From SHZI01 sp032122615 (GTDB lineage: Bacteria; Pseudomonadota; Gammaproteobacteria; Steroidobacterales; GCA-2729495): DNA of 5,710 nt. The position numbers and the translations under genes are program-made. Below the pieces are notes generated by a model that saw only the letters and a program-made list of their open reading frames with translations, was not told the DNA's origin and made no database searches. This document shows, one piece after another, positions 4,217 to 5,710 of this stretch. Positions within the stretch are counted from its first letter, which is position 1. Every line of letters starts with the position of its first letter. The stretch is taken from NCBI GenBank assembly GCA_032122615.1, contig JAQBGF010000160.1:1-5710 (forward strand). The letters run 5' to 3'.

Positions 4217-5710
4217 TCACAAGGGATAGAAGCCCGCACCCTGATAGATATCGACGTTGCAGGCGGTGCCAGCCGGCGTTCCGCAGAGCACGTAGCGCGG
4301 GGCTCGGTCCTTGTCCCACAGGCCCCAGCCGTCGTCGATCCCCTTCCAGGTTTCGTCGAAGGATTGAAAAAAGAAGACCGTCCTCGGGCCGCCCGCCGTT
4401 CGCTCCCAGGCCTTCACCAGGTCGTAGTACCACTTCTCGTTCACGGGGTTGGCCGCGTAGGTTTCGATCTCCAGGTTTGGATTGGTTTGCCGGGCTTTCC
4501 AGCCGGTCTCACCAACGACGATGGGCAGCGACGCGTCGACCCTCTCGGTGGCACCCGCCGCGCTCCGGTACAGGTGTTCCGCGACCTGGTCGAAGGTGCT
4601 ACTGGCATTGCTGAATGCGGCGTTCATCATCGCTGCCGCCCGCGCCGGACCGGCGACGGTGCCCAACTGTTGCCAGTCCCACTGGCTGGTATAGCTGATC
4701 GGGTACGTGTGTATGGAGACGAAATCGATAAGCCGCAGGATCGGGTCGGCCTCGGCGCGCGTATAGAAGGTGTAGTCGTCGTCCGCGGTCACGGGCTGGG
4801 TGACCTGGTTCCGGACGGTCGCGATGTAGCCCTCGAGGCAGATAATCGGCAGGAAGCCGCGGTAGAACGAGGTCTCATTGCCAACGCTGACCGTCGCGAC
4901 GTTCGGGTATTGCCCGGCCAGGCGAATGGCCGTGTTGATCTGGCTGGCGGTGATCGCGCTGTTGTCACACGCTGCACCAGAAGGAATCCCGTTAAGGAAA
5001 ATTCCGAGCTGGAACTTCAAATCGGGGAAGTTTGCGGCTGCCAGCCTGAGAACCTTCTCCCCCACGGCATCGGATCCGAAAATCCGCAGCAGGTCGTAGC
5101 CCGCGTCGCGGAGCAAACCGAGGTCCTCCAGCACGTTCGCGTCGCTGGGTATTTCCTGGACGCCGGGCCCACCGGCCCGATAGGCGCTGTAGTTGACGGC
5201 CTTGCCCGTGGTGTAGACGTCCGGCAAAGGACGAATCCTGAAGGCGACCTCGGTCTCACACAGCACGGCGACGTCGGTAACATTGCCACTCACCGTGCCT
5301 GAACCGTTCGTGATGCTGCACGTCTGTCCTGCGGGCTGCGTCTGGACCGAAACCGAATACGCCGCGCCAGGCGCGACCGAAGCAGTGAAGGTGAAGGGTC
5401 CGTTTGCGGCTGTGCTGAAGCTGTTGCCGCCGTTGTTCTGCAGGATGACGGTGCCTGAGAGGCCCGAGATCGTGCCCCCGATCGTCGGGTGTGACTGGCA
5501 GTCGAGGGCAATGGAGGTCACGTTGCCACTCGCCGTGCCAAAACCGTTCCTGATGCTGCACGTTTGTCCAGTGGGCTGTGTCTGGACCGTGACCGAATAC
5601 GCCGCACCGGGCGCAAACCGCGCGGTGAACGTGAATGGGCCGTCGACGGCGATGGCGAGGTTGTTGCCACCGTTGTTCTGCAGGGTGACGGTGCCGGCGA
5701 GGCCCGTGGC
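4217..5710 (-). CDS. Secreted-type GH17 beta-1,3-glucanase-like protein with N-terminal tandem repeats, N-terminus off the window
   Basis: The frame is open from the window edge through 497 residues to the TGA at 4219-4217; the true start and any signal peptide lie outside. Internal GTGs, such as the one at 5521, fall inside a repeat and are not credible starts. The visible protein begins with two 80-residue repeats (about residues 3-82 and 83-151), each with GTV-LQNNGGN, GPFTFTA, APGAAYSV, QTQP-GQTCS and a second Cys. After TEVAFRIRPLPDVYTTGKAV comes a catalytic barrel resembling glycoside hydrolase family 17. The acid/base Glu is in SVGNETSFYRG (residue 279, codon 4876-4874) and the nucleophile Glu in VVGETGWKA (residue 401, codon 4510-4508). 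It is likely exported and acts on beta-1,3-glucan, as hydrolase or transglycosylase; substrate and activity are inferred. It is convergent with higA. Confidence 0.88.
   Translation of the reverse strand, partial: ATGLAGTVTLQNNGGNNLAIAVDGPFTFTARFAPGAAYSVTVQTQPTGQTCSIRNGFGTASGNVTSIALDCQSHPTIGGTISGLSGTVILQNNGGNSFSTAANGPFTFTASVAPGAAYSVSVQTQPAGQTCSITNGSGTVSGNVTDVAVLCETEVAFRIRPLPDVYTTGKAVNYSAYRAGGPGVQEIPSDANVLEDLGLLRDAGYDLLRIFGSDAVGEKVLRLAAANFPDLKFQLGIFLNGIPSGAACDNSAITASQINTAIRLAGQYPNVATVSVGNETSFYRGFLPIICLEGYIATVRNQVTQPVTADDDYTFYTRAEADPILRLIDFVSIHTYPISYTSQWDWQQLGTVAGPARAAAMMNAAFSNASSTFDQVAEHLYRSAAGATERVDASLPIVVGETGWKARQTNPNLEIETYAANPVNEKWYYDLVKAWERTAGGPRTVFFFQSFDETWKGIDDGWGLWDKDRAPRYVLCGTPAGTACNVDIYQGAGFYPL
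5225..5704 (-). repeat. Tandem 240-bp coding repeat (two units visible)
   Basis: Unit 1 covers 5704-5465 and unit 2 covers 5464-5225, with a period of exactly 240 bases (80 residues). By my count about 50 of the 69 core residues are identical, and long DNA stretches match (for example around the LQNNGGN codons). Each unit has two Cys, 19 residues apart, that could form a disulfide in an Ig-like or similar extracellular module. More units may continue beyond the window edge. Confidence 0.85.

Noticed and set aside
4157..5302. Long plus-strand open frame of 381 codons opposite the GH17 gene
   Set aside because: Its translation has no recognisable family features and is antisense to a frame with clear GH17 catalytic motifs; it is a GC-rich shadow.

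Overview
The window looks like GC-rich proteobacterial chromosome with a decayed accessory patch in the middle. No species can be named from it. The proteobacterial reading rests on the HigBA, DUF4172-Fic and pterin dehydratase families and on the elongator tRNA-Met remnant.

Left block (1-1145, minus strand): a two-gene operon. A pterin-4a-carbinolamine dehydratase (741-1052) is read first. It overlaps by four bases (ATGA) a RibD_C/DHFR-like reductase that runs off the left edge. A promoter with a 12-bp palindrome in its spacer sits just upstream.

Middle block (about 1260-4145, plus strand): a patch of toxin-antitoxin and Fic genes in different states of decay. In order: a CopG/ribbon-helix-helix antitoxin remnant with no usual start codon; one copy of a 76-bp direct repeat; the C-terminal 47 codons of a second, different Fic protein; an intact DUF4172 Fic AMP-transferase (2154-3290) with palindromic operator-like sites over its promoter and ribosome binding site; the second 76-bp repeat copy, covering the Fic stop codon; the 3' end of an elongator tRNA-Met gene from anticodon loop to CCA (3355-3400), a typical integrase attachment-site scar; and a higBA locus in which toxin higB has an internal 8-base-type deletion while antitoxin higA and a palindromic promoter/operator are kept.

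Right block (4217-5710, minus strand): a secreted-type protein, cut off at its N-terminus by the window edge. It has at least two tandem 80-residue Cys-containing repeats followed by a GH17 beta-1,3-glucanase-like domain. It converges on higA.

The most unusual parts are the 55-bp duplicated operator array in front of fic, the tRNA scar just behind it, and the 76-bp direct repeats that bracket the intact fic gene. Together they suggest a fic cassette at the end of an integrated element whose other end, with the intact tRNA-Met, would lie outside the window to the left.
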